Assembly: GCF_017052585.1 (NCBI RefSeq) | Contig: NZ_JAFFHZ010000001.1 | Span: forward strand, 4,092,001 to 4,156,000 | DNA: 64,000 nucleotides | Origin: Paenibacillus apiarius | Lineage (GTDB): Bacteria; Bacillota; Bacilli; Paenibacillales; Paenibacillaceae | Reading direction: 5' to 3' | Part shown: positions 16,701-24,594 of the stretch, piece by piece | Layout: every line of letters starts with the position of its first letter | Numbering within the stretch: position 1 is the stretch's first letter | Notes under the pieces: model-generated | The model's input: the letters and a program-made list of their open reading frames with translations, nothing else | Told to the model about the DNA's origin: nothing | Databases searched by the model: none | Made by a program: the position numbers and the translations under genes

Positions 16701-17684
16701 ATGGCAAACAATTTGATCGAATTTCGCAATCTGCGGACGAATTTCTATACCAGTGGCGGCGTCGTGAAAGCGGTCAATGATGTCAGCTTCGCGATTAAAG
16801 AAGGCGAAACGCTGTGCGTCGTCGGTGAATCCGGCTGCGGCAAGAGCGTTACCGCAATGTCGCTGATGCGCCTTGTCGCAGCTCCGGGGAAAATCGAAGG
16901 CGGGCAAATTTTATATAAAGGGAAAAACTTGCTTGATCTCAAAGAACGCGAAATGCGTGAAATTCGCGGGAACGAGATCGCAATGATTTTCCAAGAGCCG
17001 ATGACATCCTTGAACCCAGTCTTTACGATCGGCGAGCAGCTGACCGAACCCATTTTGCTTCATCGCGGCGTAACGAAGAAAGAAGCGAAGAAGCGCGCGA
17101 TTGATCTAATCGAGCTCGTAGGCATTCCGCGGGCAGCGCAAATCTTCGACGCGTATCCGCACGAGCTAAGCGGCGGGATGCGGCAACGGATCATGATCGC
17201 GATGGCGTTGACCTGCGATCCGAAGCTGCTTATTGCCGATGAGCCGACTACGGCGCTGGATGTAACGATTCAAGCACAAATTCTGGATTTGATGCGCAAT
17301 ATTAAGAGCGAATTCAATACGGCGATTATGCTGATTACGCACGACCTTGGAGTCGTGGCGGAAATGGCGGATCACGTTGTCGTTATGTATGCCGGCAAGG
17401 TCATTGAAGAAGCGCCGGTTATAGAATTGTTCAAAAATCCAAAGCATCCGTACACGCAAGGGCTGTTGCGGGCAAAACCTGTTATCAACCAGCGCATGAA
17501 TCGCTTGTATACGATACCAGGACAAGTGCCAAATCCAGTAGAACTGGGCAACAACTGCTATTTCAATGACCGTTGCGAGCATTGCATGGCGATCTGCACG
17601 GAGAAGCAGCCAACTCTTCAAACTTACGAGAAGGTGCACAAGACGGCATGCTGGCTGTATGAGAAGGAGGGGGGAGCTCAATGA
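16701..17684 (+). CDS. oppD: Oligopeptide ABC transporter ATP-binding protein (OppD/DppD)
   Basis: This 327-residue ATPase has Walker A G-E-S-G-C-G-K-S, Q-loop F-Q-E-P-M-T-S-L-N-P, signature L-S-G-G-M-R-Q-R, Walker B L-L-I-A-D-E-P-T-T-A-L-D and switch His in I-T-H-D-L-G-V-V. The C-terminal oligopeptide-ABC domain has a cysteine cluster (C-Y-F-N-D-R-C-E-H-C-M-A-I-C) typical of the iron-sulfur-binding tail of OppD/DppD proteins. Its last four bases overlap the start of oppF (ATGA), indicating coupled translation and a heterodimeric ATPase. Confidence 0.95.
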   Translation: MANNLIEFRNLRTNFYTSGGVVKAVNDVSFAIKEGETLCVVGESGCGKSVTAMSLMRLVAAPGKIEGGQILYKGKNLLDLKEREMREIRGNEIAMIFQEPMTSLNPVFTIGEQLTEPILLHRGVTKKEAKKRAIDLIELVGIPRAAQIFDAYPHELSGGMRQRIMIAMALTCDPKLLIADEPTTALDVTIQAQILDLMRNIKSEFNTAIMLITHDLGVVAEMADHVVVMYAGKVIEEAPVIELFKNPKHPYTQGLLRAKPVINQRMNRLYTIPGQVPNPVELGNNCYFNDRCEHCMAICTEKQPTLQTYEKVHKTACWLYEKEGGAQ

Positions 17685-18649
17685 GTCAACAACCGTTACT
17701 TGAAGTAGAGAACCTAAAGAAATATTTCCCCATCCAGGGCGGTATATTTTCACGTACAGTAGGACATGTTCGCGCAGTGGACGGTGTTACCTTCAGCTTG
17801 AATAAAGGGGAGGCGCTCGGACTCGTCGGAGAGTCCGGCTGCGGCAAATCGACGACCGGACGGACCATTTTGCGGCTGCTTGATAAAACGGACGGTAAAG
17901 TGCTCTTCAAAGGGACGGAGATTCATGACTTATCCCGTAAAGAGCTGCGCAGCATGCGTCCGAAGATGCAGCTCGTGTTCCAAGATCCATACAGCTCGTT
18001 GAACCCGCGGATTAAGATCGGCGATGCTATCGGAGAAGCGTTGCTGGACCACGGCATGGCATCGAAGAACGATATCCGCGACCGGGTGAAAGAGATTTTG
18101 ACGATTTGCGGCCTTGCGCCATACCATATTGACCGTTACCCGCACGAATTCTCAGGCGGTCAGCGCCAGCGTATCGGGATTGCGCGCGCACTCATTATGA
18201 ACCCGGAATTTATCGTGGCGGACGAACCGGTATCCGCATTGGACGTTTCGATTCAAGCACAGATCATCAACCTGCTGAGCGATCTGCAGGAGCAAAAGGA
18301 ATTGACTTATCTATTCATTTCGCACGATCTGTCTGTGGTTGAGCATCTTTGCAACCGGATCGGCGTCATGTACTTGGGATCGCTCGTAGAGATGGCGCCG
18401 CGCGACGAGCTGTTCAGGCAGCCGCTTCATCCGTACACCAAAGCGCTGTTGTCGGCGATTCCGGTGCCGGACCCAACGAAGAAGCCGGAACGAATCGTGC
18501 TGCAGGGAGATATTCCGAGCCCGGCTAATCCGCCGTCTGGCTGCAAGTTCCATACCCGCTGTCCGTTTGCCACAGATATTTGCAAACAAGCGGTGCCGGA
18601 ATACCGCGATGTGGGCAGCAATCATTACGTTGCTTGCCATTTGGTATAA
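17681..18649 (+). CDS. oppF: Oligopeptide ABC transporter ATP-binding protein (OppF/DppF)
   Basis: This is the 322-residue partner ATPase. It starts with the OppF-type L-K-K-Y-F-P-I-Q-G-G. It has Walker A G-E-S-G-C-G-K-S-T, Q-loop F-Q-D-P-Y-S-S-L-N-P-R, signature F-S-G-G-Q-R-Q-R, Walker B F-I-V-A-D-E-P-V-S-A-L-D and H-D-L-S-V-V. The C-terminal domain has C-K-F-H-T-R-C-P-F-A-T-D-I-C, again a cysteine-bearing tail. It is the last gene of the operon; a strong terminator follows within 30 bases. Confidence 0.95.
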   Translation: MSQQPLLEVENLKKYFPIQGGIFSRTVGHVRAVDGVTFSLNKGEALGLVGESGCGKSTTGRTILRLLDKTDGKVLFKGTEIHDLSRKELRSMRPKMQLVFQDPYSSLNPRIKIGDAIGEALLDHGMASKNDIRDRVKEILTICGLAPYHIDRYPHEFSGGQRQRIGIARALIMNPEFIVADEPVSALDVSIQAQIINLLSDLQEQKELTYLFISHDLSVVEHLCNRIGVMYLGSLVEMAPRDELFRQPLHPYTKALLSAIPVPDPTKKPERIVLQGDIPSPANPPSGCKFHTRCPFATDICKQAVPEYRDVGSNHYVACHLV

Positions 18650-18674
18650 TCATTTATATGACAGACTAGAAGAA

Positions 18675-18709
18675 AGACTGCAATGGCCGGAGCCATTGCA
18701 GTCTTTTTT
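18675..18709 (+). terminator. Terminator of the opp operon
   Basis: AGACTGCAATGGC, loop CGGA, GCCATTGCAGTCT followed by TTTTT. A perfect 13-bp stem. Confidence 0.95.
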
Positions 18710-18725
18710 AGGTGTATATCCTTGG

Positions 18726-19751
18726 TCACTGTGAACAATAATCTCCTCTTAGCAAATGAGCAGCGACGATATCGGCCATGAAGCCCATAAAATCATATGC
18801 ATCATTTGCATATTCCGTCCGTACGAACTGCATGCCGCATTGCTCCGCCACTTGCTTCGCTTCTTCGCCAAGGTCATGATACACTTCGATATTATCCGTC
18901 ATCGACGTCAATTCGCAGACTACGACCGCTTGACAGCCCTCGGCTGCTGCCTGCTGAATAACATCCTTAATATCAGGACCGAGCCATCGTTGTGGTGCAG
19001 GCATGCCGCTCCGGTAGGCCATATCCCAGCGGCCGATCTCTGCTTGCTCCGCAATCAGGCGGGATAAACGGCAATATTGCGCAATAAAGGCTTGATGTGC
19101 CGTAGGCAAGCCGGGCTTGCTGTGAACCGTAAATATGACCCGGGCTGTCGCCAAGCTTGCCGAGGGCAGCCATTGATAGGCATCCCGTAAACGGCGGGCC
19201 ATCAGCTTGATGAAGGCCGGATGCTCCTGCCAGTCCGACACGACGCTAATCTGGAGGGAGGCGCCTGCGGCGGCAATTGCTTTTTTGGCTTCCCGCACAT
19301 ACATTCCCGTGCCAGTCGGCGTGCTGAACGGTGTAAGATGCAGTATAGCCAACTGAGTGATGCCATCATGCGCGGCTTGGCGTACCGCATCGGACACGAA
19401 CGGCTTCGAATGCTTACAGCCGATATAGACGGGGATCATTGTTCCGCATTTCATGCCGCTTATCTGTGATATGGCCTCCGCTTGCCTCTTGGTCACCGCA
19501 TATAGCGGATCGCATACCCCAGTCCGCCTGTAGCGCTCGACTCCCTTAATTACCGTGTCCGCTGAAGGCCTATGTCCATAAAGAATATGCTCGTACAGCG
19601 CCGGCACATCGTCAATGGACGATGATGCGCCATAAGCTGTCAACAGAACGGCTTGTTGCGGCTGTTCTGTTCCCGTCATTGCAGCTCTTTGTTCCATGGG
19701 TGGCTGCGGGGAAGGATCCATTTGACGGGGGCGTGGAAAATGCTCATTCAT
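18726..19751 (-). CDS. Ferrochelatase-like protein (CpfC/HemH family) in an iron/heme import operon
   Basis: This 341-residue protein belongs to the Gram-positive ferrochelatase family, which inserts iron into coproporphyrin or protoporphyrin. It resembles CpfC through A-Y-G-A-S-S near residue 40 (Tyr of the AYG motif, a metal ligand in CpfC), Y-E-H-I-L-Y-G-H-R-P-S and D-P-L-Y-A-V-T-K-R-Q. The catalytic His is kept (H210 in F-T-V-H-S-K-P-G) and so is the Glu (E289), but the usual S-D-H-L-E-V reads T-D-N-I-E-V. About 33 residues precede the conserved core, more than usual. It overlaps the substrate-binding gene by 8 bases and is the last gene of the operon. A role in metal insertion or removal linked to the imported ligand is inferred. 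Confidence 0.78.
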   Translation of the reverse strand: MNEHFPRPRQMDPSPQPPMEQRAAMTGTEQPQQAVLLTAYGASSSIDDVPALYEHILYGHRPSADTVIKGVERYRRTGVCDPLYAVTKRQAEAISQISGMKCGTMIPVYIGCKHSKPFVSDAVRQAAHDGITQLAILHLTPFSTPTGTGMYVREAKKAIAAAGASLQISVVSDWQEHPAFIKLMARRLRDAYQWLPSASLATARVIFTVHSKPGLPTAHQAFIAQYCRLSRLIAEQAEIGRWDMAYRSGMPAPQRWLGPDIKDVIQQAAAEGCQAVVVCELTSMTDNIEVYHDLGEEAKQVAEQCGMQFVRTEYANDAYDFMGFMADIVAAHLLRGDYCSQ

Positions 19752-20757
19752 CGCTCTTCTCGCCTCCCTCCCATAAGTCAGGATGAAGCCATGCTGACAT
19801 TTCCATCAGTCCGTCCACTGTATAACGGTTAGGTGCCAGCAGATGTTTGGCTTTCATCGTGGTAATACGGCCGTTCTTCACTGCTCTCAGCGCATTCCAT
19901 GATGGTTGGGATTTCAAATCCGACAGCCACTCTTCTCCCGTGCCGTCCCAATCTCCAAGCACGATATATTCGGGATCGAGGTTAATCAAATCTTCAATCG
20001 ACGCTTTGGTCGATTTTTTGATTCCAAGGGTATTGGCTGCCGGCTCCGCACCGGCAAGTCGAATCATTTCATCGGCAATGTTGCCCGGACCGATGACATA
20101 TGGCCCGGTATTCGGGCCGACCGGCGATAATACAAGCACGGTTGGCTTGGTGGTGAGCGTCGCTGTGCGTTTGTACACTTCATTTAATTTCTCTTTTATT
20201 TCGTTCCCGATGATGTTGGCCTTCTCGGGCGCCCCTACCGCTTCGCCAATCGTATGGAAATTTGCGATCAGCTCATCAAAAGTCCCCCATTGCTCAAAAG
20301 TAACCACCTTAACGCCGGCTTGCCGCAGCAATTGCTCAGCATCGCTCTCGCTATTATGCAGCTTCGTAATAAGCACGATATCCGGGTTGAAGGAGAGGAT
20401 GCCTTCCGGATCGAGACCAGCGGCTCCGCCAACTTGTCCGGCAACTTGCCGGCCCTTCTCGTGGTTGGAAGCCAAGTAAGGGTTGGCGATGCTTTTTGGC
20501 ACAGTGACGACCTGTTCGGGCGCGACGAGCTCCAGCACTGCGTCGGCGGTATCCAGAGACACGGAAGCGACTTTCAAGGCTTCTCCCGCTGCAGCTTCTG
20601 TCTGGACCGGAGCGGCATCTGGCAGAGCAGGTTCGGATGCGGCCGTGCGCGACTCGCTGGATAAAATGTTAGTTATCAGTGCTGCCGCACCGATGATGAT
20701 GATGAGTCCAGCCAATAAAAGATAAAGTTTTCGTGTTCTTCGTGTCTTTGCATTCAT
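19744..20757 (-). CDS. ABC transporter substrate-binding protein, iron/heme/cobalamin type, membrane-anchored
   Basis: This 337-residue type III solute-binding protein (BtuF/FhuD/HmuT class) is the receptor for the importer encoded just upstream. It begins with a basic stretch and one hydrophobic helix (about residues 11-33, L-Y-L-L-L-A-G-L-I-I-I-I-G) but has no Cys lipobox, so it is probably anchored by an uncleaved helix. An Ala/Pro/Glu linker follows. The domain motifs are L-D-P-E-G-I-L-S-F-N-P-D-I-V-L in the N-lobe and L-I-N-L-D-P-E-Y-I-V-L-G-D-W in the C-lobe. The ligand cannot be read from sequence; the ferrochelatase-like neighbour favours heme, porphyrin or iron. Confidence 0.85.
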   Translation of the reverse strand: MNAKTRRTRKLYLLLAGLIIIIGAAALITNILSSESRTAASEPALPDAAPVQTEAAAGEALKVASVSLDTADAVLELVAPEQVVTVPKSIANPYLASNHEKGRQVAGQVGGAAGLDPEGILSFNPDIVLITKLHNSESDAEQLLRQAGVKVVTFEQWGTFDELIANFHTIGEAVGAPEKANIIGNEIKEKLNEVYKRTATLTTKPTVLVLSPVGPNTGPYVIGPGNIADEMIRLAGAEPAANTLGIKKSTKASIEDLINLDPEYIVLGDWDGTGEEWLSDLKSQPSWNALRAVKNGRITTMKAKHLLAPNRYTVDGLMEMSAWLHPDLWEGGEKSDE

Positions 20758-20816
20758 TCGTTGATTCCTCCAAGTTGCATCTAGTTCGTAAAGTTATAAT
20801 CGGCAAGCGATTCTTT

Positions 20817-21623
20817 TTAATCTAAGGCGATGACAGACAATCCTGACGTATCCGGCTCCTTGCGTATGATGGCATGAATCCCATATACGGCATGCAAAGC
20901 CGCTGGCGTCAGCACTTCTTCCGGCCGGCCGCTAGCCTGTATGCGTCCATCGCGCAAGAGCAGCAGCCGATCACAGTACCTGGAAGCAAGTGACAAATCG
21001 TGCAAGGAAGCGGCCACGGTAAAGCCTTTCCCGGCAAGTTGCCGCAGCAGGGACAGCGTCCGCAGCTGATGGCGGATGTCGAGTGCGGATATTGGCTCAT
21101 CCAGCAGCAGCAGCCGCGGCTCTTGCGCCAGCGCCTTGGCGATGAACGCCAACTGACGCTGTCCGCCCGAGCAAGCATGGATGTAGCGGCCACGCAGCGC
21201 GTCGACTCCGCACTGGCGCATGGCCCATTCCGCGGACTTGATGTCTGCTGCGGATAGGCTGCGGAATAGCGAACGATAGGGGTGACGTCCCATCGCAACG
21301 ATCTGCTCAAACGTGAAATCGGCCTCGAGCGAGCAGTCTTGCGGGACATAGCCGATAATTCGCGCGCGCTCCTTGGCGGAATAGGCGGAGTACGGGCGTC
21401 CCGCGAGCATGAGCCGTCCTTGTTCCGGCTGCAGCAGACCGCACAACATGCGGAGCAAGGTAGACTTGCCGCTGCCGTTCGGACCGATAATGCCGAGAAA
21501 TGAGCCGGGATGCAGTTGCAACGACACGCCGTTAATAATCGGCCGTCCGCCGATAGAGCAGGTTAACCGCTCGGCTTCCAACAACGCGTCAGGGCTGATG
21601 TCCGATCTCCTATCCGTACTCAT
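20817..21623 (-). CDS. ABC transporter ATP-binding protein (FecE/HmuV/BtuD-like)
   Basis: This 268-residue ATPase belongs to the iron-siderophore/heme/B12 importer. Walker A is G-P-N-G-S-G-K-S-T, the Q-loop region Y-V-P-Q-D, and Walker B L-L-L-L-D-E-P-I-S-A-L-D, with H-D-L-S-L-A as switch. The signature reads C-S-G-G-Q-R-Q instead of LSGGQ, with Cys in place of Leu. The start at 21623 was chosen because AAAGGAGGT lies directly upstream; a longer reading from 21683 would run back into the permease gene. Its ATGA start overlaps the stop of the permease gene by 4 bases. Confidence 0.9.
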   Translation of the reverse strand: MSTDRRSDISPDALLEAERLTCSIGGRPIINGVSLQLHPGSFLGIIGPNGSGKSTLLRMLCGLLQPEQGRLMLAGRPYSAYSAKERARIIGYVPQDCSLEADFTFEQIVAMGRHPYRSLFRSLSAADIKSAEWAMRQCGVDALRGRYIHACSGGQRQLAFIAKALAQEPRLLLLDEPISALDIRHQLRTLSLLRQLAGKGFTVAASLHDLSLASRYCDRLLLLRDGRIQASGRPEEVLTPAALHAVYGIHAIIRKEPDTSGLSVIALD

Positions 21624-22714
21624 GGCGAGACCTCCTTTCGTTTGCGCAGCAGCATCATCATGAACAGAGGGGCGCCAATGCAAGCACAGACGACACCGAC
21701 TTGAAGCGTAATCGGCTGCAGCACCATTCTTGACGCGAGATCGGCAAGGACAAGAAATGATGCTCCGAATATCGCGCTGAACGGAAGCAAATACCGATGA
21801 TCGGCGCCGGCGATCAAACGGACGAGATGCGGGATGACCAAGCCGACGAAGCCGATAATGCCGCTAACGGATACCGCCGTCCCGGTCAAGAACGATGCCA
21901 AGAGAAGGATTGCATAGCGCGATCCTTGCACGGGGACGCCGGATGCTTGCGCATGCTCGTCACCAAGCAGCAGCAAGTTAAGCGTACGGCTGAACATATA
22001 TAAGAGTGCGCCTGCGATCGCAATCGGAAGGGCAATGATATGTACATGCTCCCAAGTTCTCGCTTCCAGCCCGCCCTGAAGCCAAAATACGATGCTGCGC
22101 AGCTGTTGCTCATGGGGCGCGCTGGCGATAATGACGTTGATGACGGCCGACAAGAGCGCATTCATGCCGATGCCGAGCAGGAGCAGCGTCGTCACGTTCG
22201 GCTTGCCGCTCGCCCGCCATATGGCGAGGATAAGCACAACTGCACCCAATGCGCCCGCAAAGGCAGCCAGAGGCAGCGCGAGTGGAGAGTGCCGGGCGAA
22301 GCCGAATGCAATGCACAATACGGCACCTGCCGCAGCTCCGGATGACACGCCGAGATATCCCGGCTCAACCAGGGGATTGCGGAATACCCCTTGCATGGCC
22401 GCACCAGCCATCGACAATCCGGCTCCAACAAATACGCCGGCAAGAACACGGGGCAGGCGGATATCGGTGACAATCGTCAGATTGCGCTCCGAGACATCGG
22501 CAGGATCCAGCCAACCTGCTGCATGAAGCATTGCTGCGAATGTATCCGCAAAGGGGATGGAGACAGGACCGATGGAGCAGCCGGCGATGACAGACAACAG
22601 CAGCATCAATATCCCTGTGACAGTCAAAGCGGTGATACGCAGCCGATGGGAGGTCATTGTGTGCCGGATGACGGATTCCTGATGTTCTTGAGCCGGCTTC
22701 ATCGTGAAGTTCAT
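21620..22714 (-). CDS. FecCD-family ABC transporter permease
   Basis: This 364-residue polytopic permease (about ten helices) belongs to the BtuC/FecCD family. Family motifs are present: R-L-P-R-V-L-A-G, G-A-G-L-S-M-A-G-A-A-M-Q-G, N-P-L-V-E-P-G-Y-L-G-V-S-S-G-A, and the coupling-helix region G-F-V-G-L-V-I-P-H-L-V-R. AAGGAGGTC lies 4 bases before the chosen ATG. It is the first gene of the four-gene operon and the only permease, so it probably works as a homodimer. Confidence 0.92.
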   Translation of the reverse strand: MNFTMKPAQEHQESVIRHTMTSHRLRITALTVTGILMLLLSVIAGCSIGPVSIPFADTFAAMLHAAGWLDPADVSERNLTIVTDIRLPRVLAGVFVGAGLSMAGAAMQGVFRNPLVEPGYLGVSSGAAAGAVLCIAFGFARHSPLALPLAAFAGALGAVVLILAIWRASGKPNVTTLLLLGIGMNALLSAVINVIIASAPHEQQLRSIVFWLQGGLEARTWEHVHIIALPIAIAGALLYMFSRTLNLLLLGDEHAQASGVPVQGSRYAILLLASFLTGTAVSVSGIIGFVGLVIPHLVRLIAGADHRYLLPFSAIFGASFLVLADLASRMVLQPITLQVGVVCACIGAPLFMMMLLRKRKEVSP

Positions 22715-22751
22715 GTTGACCTCCTTCCCAAACCTAAAAAAATTTGATATA

Positions 22752-22766
22752 TGCAAATAAGTTGCA
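22752..22766 (-). promoter_or_regulatory. Palindrome in the leader of the iron/heme import operon
   Basis: TGCAA-ATAAG-TTGCA is a perfect 5-bp inverted repeat with a 5-base spacer. It lies about 18 bases downstream of the -10 of the operon promoter, between the transcription start and the ribosome binding site. It is not a classical Fur box; which regulator would bind is unknown. Confidence 0.35.
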
Positions 22767-22783
22767 CATAGGAAACATTTATT

Positions 22784-22812
22784 ACTATAGCGCAGGCATG
22801 AGGAGTCGTCAA
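22784..22812 (-). promoter_or_regulatory. SigA-type promoter of the iron/heme import operon
   Basis: On the minus strand, TTGACG (complement of 22807-22812), exactly 17 bases, then TATAGT (complement of 22784-22789). The permease start is about 70 bases downstream. Confidence 0.7.
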
Positions 22813-22967
22813 TGGCTCAATTCGACAGCCCTCGGTGTTTAAGCAACAATAAAGCAGTGAACGAGTGGTTTTTCCGGGTAATGAACCGCCTCTTTTTCCG
22901 TTGCTGGATAAATGTTTATACCGATATGCCTTGATGGAATAGAGTGATATATGGAGGTGGAAGCGGG

Positions 22968-23666
22968 ATGCTTGTTTTTTGGGAAAAAGTGATTTTGCCC
23001 TTGTTGAATTGGGCCGGAGCAAAAAAAATCGTCGAGATCGGGTCCGAATTCGGCGGGAACACTTACAAGTTGCTCAATTATTGCGGTGCCACAAACGGTC
23101 AATTATTTGCCATCGATCCTGCGCCACAATATGATGTGCATGAATACAAGCGGATGTTTCACAAACAATTCCATATGATGATGGATTACAGCTTGGAGAT
23201 ATTGCCGCATCTGAACGGGTACGATTTTGTGCTCATTGACGGAGATCACAATTGGTACACCGTGTTCAACGAATTGAAGATCATTGAAACGATGGCTATG
23301 AAGACAGGAAAATTCCCTGTCGTTCTGCTGCACGATACGGAGTGGCCGTATGGGAGAAGGGACATGTACTATTTTCCGGAATCGATACCGCCTGCCTTCA
23401 CGATTCCGTATGCGCAAAAAGGGATGGAGCATGGCCGTTCCGAATTGTTGGAATCGGGCGGGGTCAACTGGATGCTGAACAATGCGATTTATGAAAATAG
23501 GGAACGGAACGGCGTGCTGACCGCGATCGAGGACTTTTTGCAGCATACCCGGCTGCATCTCAGCTTCCATCAGCTTCATTCCCACAATGGGCTTGGAATC
23601 ATCACGACTAAAAACAGGTATTCCGATGAACAAATCAAGACGATTCTGTCTGCCTCGCAATTATAA
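22968..23666 (+). CDS. Class I SAM-dependent methyltransferase (Methyltransf_24-like)
   Basis: This 232-residue cytoplasmic protein has a Rossmann SAM-binding core. Motif I is I-V-E-I-G-S-E-F-G-G-N-T near residue 23. A-I-D-P-A-P is the acidic end of strand 2, and F-V-L-I-D-G-D-H-N-W is typical of Methyltransf_24 members, which often act on sugars or secondary metabolites. H-D-T-E-W-P-Y-G-R-R-D-M-Y-Y-F is a probable metal or substrate loop. GGAGGTGG (22953-22960) lies 7 bases before the ATG. The glycosyltransferase 50 bases downstream suggests a joint role in decorating a glycan or glycoconjugate; the substrate is unknown. Confidence 0.72.
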   Translation: MLVFWEKVILPLLNWAGAKKIVEIGSEFGGNTYKLLNYCGATNGQLFAIDPAPQYDVHEYKRMFHKQFHMMMDYSLEILPHLNGYDFVLIDGDHNWYTVFNELKIIETMAMKTGKFPVVLLHDTEWPYGRRDMYYFPESIPPAFTIPYAQKGMEHGRSELLESGGVNWMLNNAIYENRERNGVLTAIEDFLQHTRLHLSFHQLHSHNGLGIITTKNRYSDEQIKTILSASQL

Positions 23667-23716
23667 TAGCGCAGAGCAAACCGGATGATGCGTTCTTATG
23701 GAGGTGGGAAGGACTA

Positions 23717-24529
23717 ATGAGTGCGTCTCTATTCGGGATCGTCATTCCTGTCATGAATCAAATGGAAGTGACCAGAGAATGTATCGCTCACATTCGCAGC
23801 CATTCCTGCGGGCAGCTGCCGATATTGATTGTTGATAACGGCTCCCGCGCCGAATATATGGATGAGCTTCGCTCGCTTAGTGATTACTATATTCGAAATG
23901 AAGAGAATATCGGCGTGATTCCAGCCATGGATCAAGCGTGGCAGGTGCTCGACACCCCTTATATCATGTACCTGCATAACGATTTGTTCATTTTGGAACC
24001 GGAGTTTGATGTGCGGGTGAACCGGATACTGACGGAAGTTCCTTTTGTTGGGGTAGCCGGTTTTGGGGGAGCACACTCTGTCAATTGCGTCGGAGTGAGA
24101 ACTTCATTCACAAGCAACTTGGTTGATGCCGAGAGCCATGGAACGAGACTGCTCGAAGACTACGCTCCTTCGGTCGTGCTGGACGGGATGTGCTTGATCG
24201 TAAGAAAAGAGCTGATACAACGGCTCGGCGGCTTAGTCAATCATTTTTCGATCCATCATTATTACGATATGGATATTTGTCTGGAAGCCATTTACCGGGG
24301 GTATAAAGTGCTCACGATTGGCGTCCCGATCCATCACCTCGGGAGCCGGACTGCTTCACAGCCTGAATATGCGGCATGGCTCGGCAAGAAAGGGTTGACA
24401 GACTGGGACTTGTTCGAAATGAACCGCAATCGGTTCGTGTCAAAGTGGGGGGGCCGGCAATTTGTTGTTGTGGATTCGCAATTCAACTACTGTGACGCAC
24501 ATGGCCCTATCTACATGAAAACAACATAA
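23717..24529 (+). CDS. Family 2 glycosyltransferase
   Basis: This 270-residue GT-A fold enzyme starts with F-G-I-V-I-P-V-M-N and has I-L-I-V-D-N-G-S in the nucleotide-binding strand and E-N-I-G-V-I-P-A-M-D. Y-L-H-N-D-L-F-I carries the metal/diphosphate site (H-N-D in place of DxD). Y-Y-D-M-D-I-C-L-E-A matches the acceptor-side E/D-x-D motif. No transmembrane segment is present, so it acts in the cytosol or at the membrane face. GGAGGTGGGA precedes the ATG. It is paired with the methyltransferase gene upstream and ends at a hairpin shared with ilvD. Donor and acceptor are unknown. Confidence 0.82.
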   Translation: MSASLFGIVIPVMNQMEVTRECIAHIRSHSCGQLPILIVDNGSRAEYMDELRSLSDYYIRNEENIGVIPAMDQAWQVLDTPYIMYLHNDLFILEPEFDVRVNRILTEVPFVGVAGFGGAHSVNCVGVRTSFTSNLVDAESHGTRLLEDYAPSVVLDGMCLIVRKELIQRLGGLVNHFSIHHYYDMDICLEAIYRGYKVLTIGVPIHHLGSRTASQPEYAAWLGKKGLTDWDLFEMNRNRFVSKWGGRQFVVVDSQFNYCDAHGPIYMKTT

Positions 24530-24532
24530 AGA

Positions 24533-24569
24533 AGAAAGCCAGTTCCGCACCGCAGCAGAACTGGCTTTC
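24533..24569. terminator. Bidirectional hairpin between the glycosyltransferase gene and ilvD
   Basis: GAAAGCCAGTTC (24533-24544) pairs with GAACTGGCTTTC (24558-24569). On the minus strand it is followed by T-rich TTCTTTATG, so it probably ends ilvD more efficiently than the plus-strand unit. Confidence 0.6.
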
Positions 24570-24594
24570 ATGTACCGGTGAGGCGCTGCACCGC

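Noticed and set aside
22741-22790. Classical Fur box
   Set aside because: No 7-1-7 TGATAAT-type palindrome is present; only the shorter TGCAA/TTGCA repeat.
22715-22967. Cobalamin riboswitch before the FecCD-type operon
   Set aside because: The leader from promoter to start is only about 70 bases, too short, and lacks the B12-box.
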